NCBI GenBank assembly: GCA_016278415.1
Contig: JADQBV010000338.1
Coordinates: 1-5,245 of the forward strand
DNA: 5,245 bases
Source of the DNA: Halanaerobiales bacterium
GTDB taxonomy: Bacteria; Bacillota_F; Halanaerobiia; Halanaerobiales; DTU029
Direction: 5' to 3'
In this document: in pieces, positions 4,711 to 5,245 of the stretch
How positions within the stretch are numbered: position 1 is the first letter of the stretch
Layout of the letters: every line of letters starts with the position of its first letter
The notes under the pieces: generated by a model
Databases searched by the model: none
Told to the model about the DNA's origin: nothing
What the model saw: only the letters and a program-made list of their open reading frames with translations
Position numbers and translations under genes: made by a program

Positions 4711-4852
4711 AAATTTAATAGTATAGATGATCTTGAACCATTAAGTGATGTAACTAAAAATTAATGAACTAAATCTAAACAAAAACATTAGTGAATCATT
4801 TGACTCAATATCTAAATTGTCTAATTTATTTACTTTAAATATCCGCTTGTGA
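4711..4852 (+). pseudogene. Leucine-rich-repeat (internalin-like) gene remnant, frameshifted
   Basis: The first frame (4711-4764) reads FNSIDDLEPLSDVTKN then stops. Shifting at the A-run 4756-4760 continues as KINELNLNKNISESFDSISK and LSNLFTLNI to a TGA at 4850-4852. Joined, this matches the ~22-residue internalin-type repeat (N-x-I-x-D-L-x-P-L-S-x-(L/V)-T-x-(L/I)-x-x-L-x-L-x-x-N), about two units. Such repeats occur in secreted or surface-anchored proteins that bind other proteins. There is no start, signal peptide or intact frame here, so this is a remnant. It lies between two lipoprotein genes, and the next one has its own start, so the remnant may derive from a related surface-protein gene or a duplication. 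The remaining bases between 4649 and 4894 show no other gene. Confidence 0.65.
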
Positions 4853-4881
4853 TAGAAGAAAAATTTATAAAAATTTTTAAT

Positions 4882-4886
4882 GGAGG
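4882..4886 (+). promoter_or_regulatory. Ribosome binding site GGAGG
   Basis: GGAGG lies 8 bases before the GTG at 4895 and fixes that codon as the start of the second lipoprotein. Confidence 0.85.
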
Positions 4887-4894
4887 CGATTATT

Positions 4895-5245
4895 GTGAAA
4901 AGATTATTTGTAATTGGTTTATGTTTAGTTATAATATCTATTTTTGCTGGTTGTTCAGGAGGTAATGGGACTAATGTTAGTGATGAAATGGTTTTATCAA
5001 CGCTGTCAGCTATTGACTCTTATACTATTGAGGCTTCATTTAATAATGGAACTAATGTAACAATTACGGATTTTAGTCCTCAGCCACTAGTAAAAGATAA
5101 AACAACTAAGGTATCTTTTTTATATAATGGATCTTCTTATAGTGGGGAAGTATACTATGAGGATATATTTAATGGTACTATCAACAAGATAAATACAGGT
5201 TTAATACAAAATGGAAGTATCTCTATAGTAAATGCAGAAATAAGT
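4895..5245 (+). CDS. Lipoprotein, 5' part (truncated by window edge)
   Basis: The first 117 codons of an exported lipoprotein. The signal peptide has KR at 2-3, a hydrophobic stretch at 4-18 and a lipobox FAGC with Cys 20, followed by a Gly/Ser/Asn linker (SGGNGTNVSDE). The rest is rich in Ser, Thr and Asn with beta-strand-like segments (TKVSFLYNG, SYSGEVYYED, TINKINTGLIQNGSISIV). No catalytic motif or leucine-rich repeat is visible in this part. GTG at 4895 is set by the GGAGG 8 bases upstream. It lies beyond the terminator at 4624-4648 and so is probably transcribed from its own promoter in 4650-4880, which I cannot place. The frame is open to the edge. The lipoprotein call is firm; the family is not recognised. 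The neighbouring repeat remnant hints at, but does not show, an internalin-like C-terminal part. Confidence 0.8.
   Translation, partial: MKRLFVIGLCLVIISIFAGCSGGNGTNVSDEMVLSTLSAIDSYTIEASFNNGTNVTITDFSPQPLVKDKTTKVSFLYNGSSYSGEVYYEDIFNGTINKINTGLIQNGSISIVNAEIS

Noticed and set aside
1..5245. CRISPR array, tRNA or rRNA genes
   Set aside because: No regularly spaced direct repeats and no tRNA- or rRNA-like segments were seen on either strand.

Overview
The window is a strongly AT-rich stretch of a low-GC Gram-positive genome. A Spo0E-type phosphatase gene, strong AGGAGG-like ribosome binding sites, GTG/TTG starts and lipobox-bearing secretory proteins together suggest an endospore-forming Bacillota (Clostridia- or Halanaerobia-like; I cannot place it more precisely). 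Few genes here look intact. Much of the window is gene debris, including frames that open without a start codon, a frameshifted small DNA-binding gene and a broken leucine-rich-repeat gene.

Layout. 1-15: a minus-strand ribosome binding site for a gene that starts just beyond the left edge, with an operator-like palindrome upstream of it. 110-319: minus-strand spo0E-like gene. 399-632: an unidentified 77-codon minus-strand open frame with no usable start. 689-2552: an IS1182-family insertion sequence with 16-bp perfect terminal repeats. Its transposase is complete except for one in-frame TAA at codon 104, and it is bracketed by terminators and hairpins. 2553-3716: debris, including an excisionase/MerR-like helix-turn-helix pseudogene (2972-3252) with a one-base deletion and an ATC where ATG is expected, and several short unidentified open frames. 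3717-3839: a 40-codon frame behind a good ribosome binding site but opening with ATT. 3882-4603: an intact two-gene operon, a 59-residue two-helix membrane protein overlapping by ATGA an LppM-like lipoprotein, closed by an intrinsic terminator. 4711-4852: a frameshifted internalin-like leucine-rich-repeat remnant. 4895-5245: the first 117 codons of a second lipoprotein, cut by the right edge.

How the parts relate. The two intact envelope genes form one translationally coupled unit, and the second lipoprotein has its own ribosome binding site beyond the terminator. The IS element carries no passenger gene. I see no new defence or mobile system; the main interest is in the decay pattern, the insulated architecture of the IS, its apparent insertion into a short palindrome, and two open frames with good ribosome binding sites but AUC/AUU in the start position.
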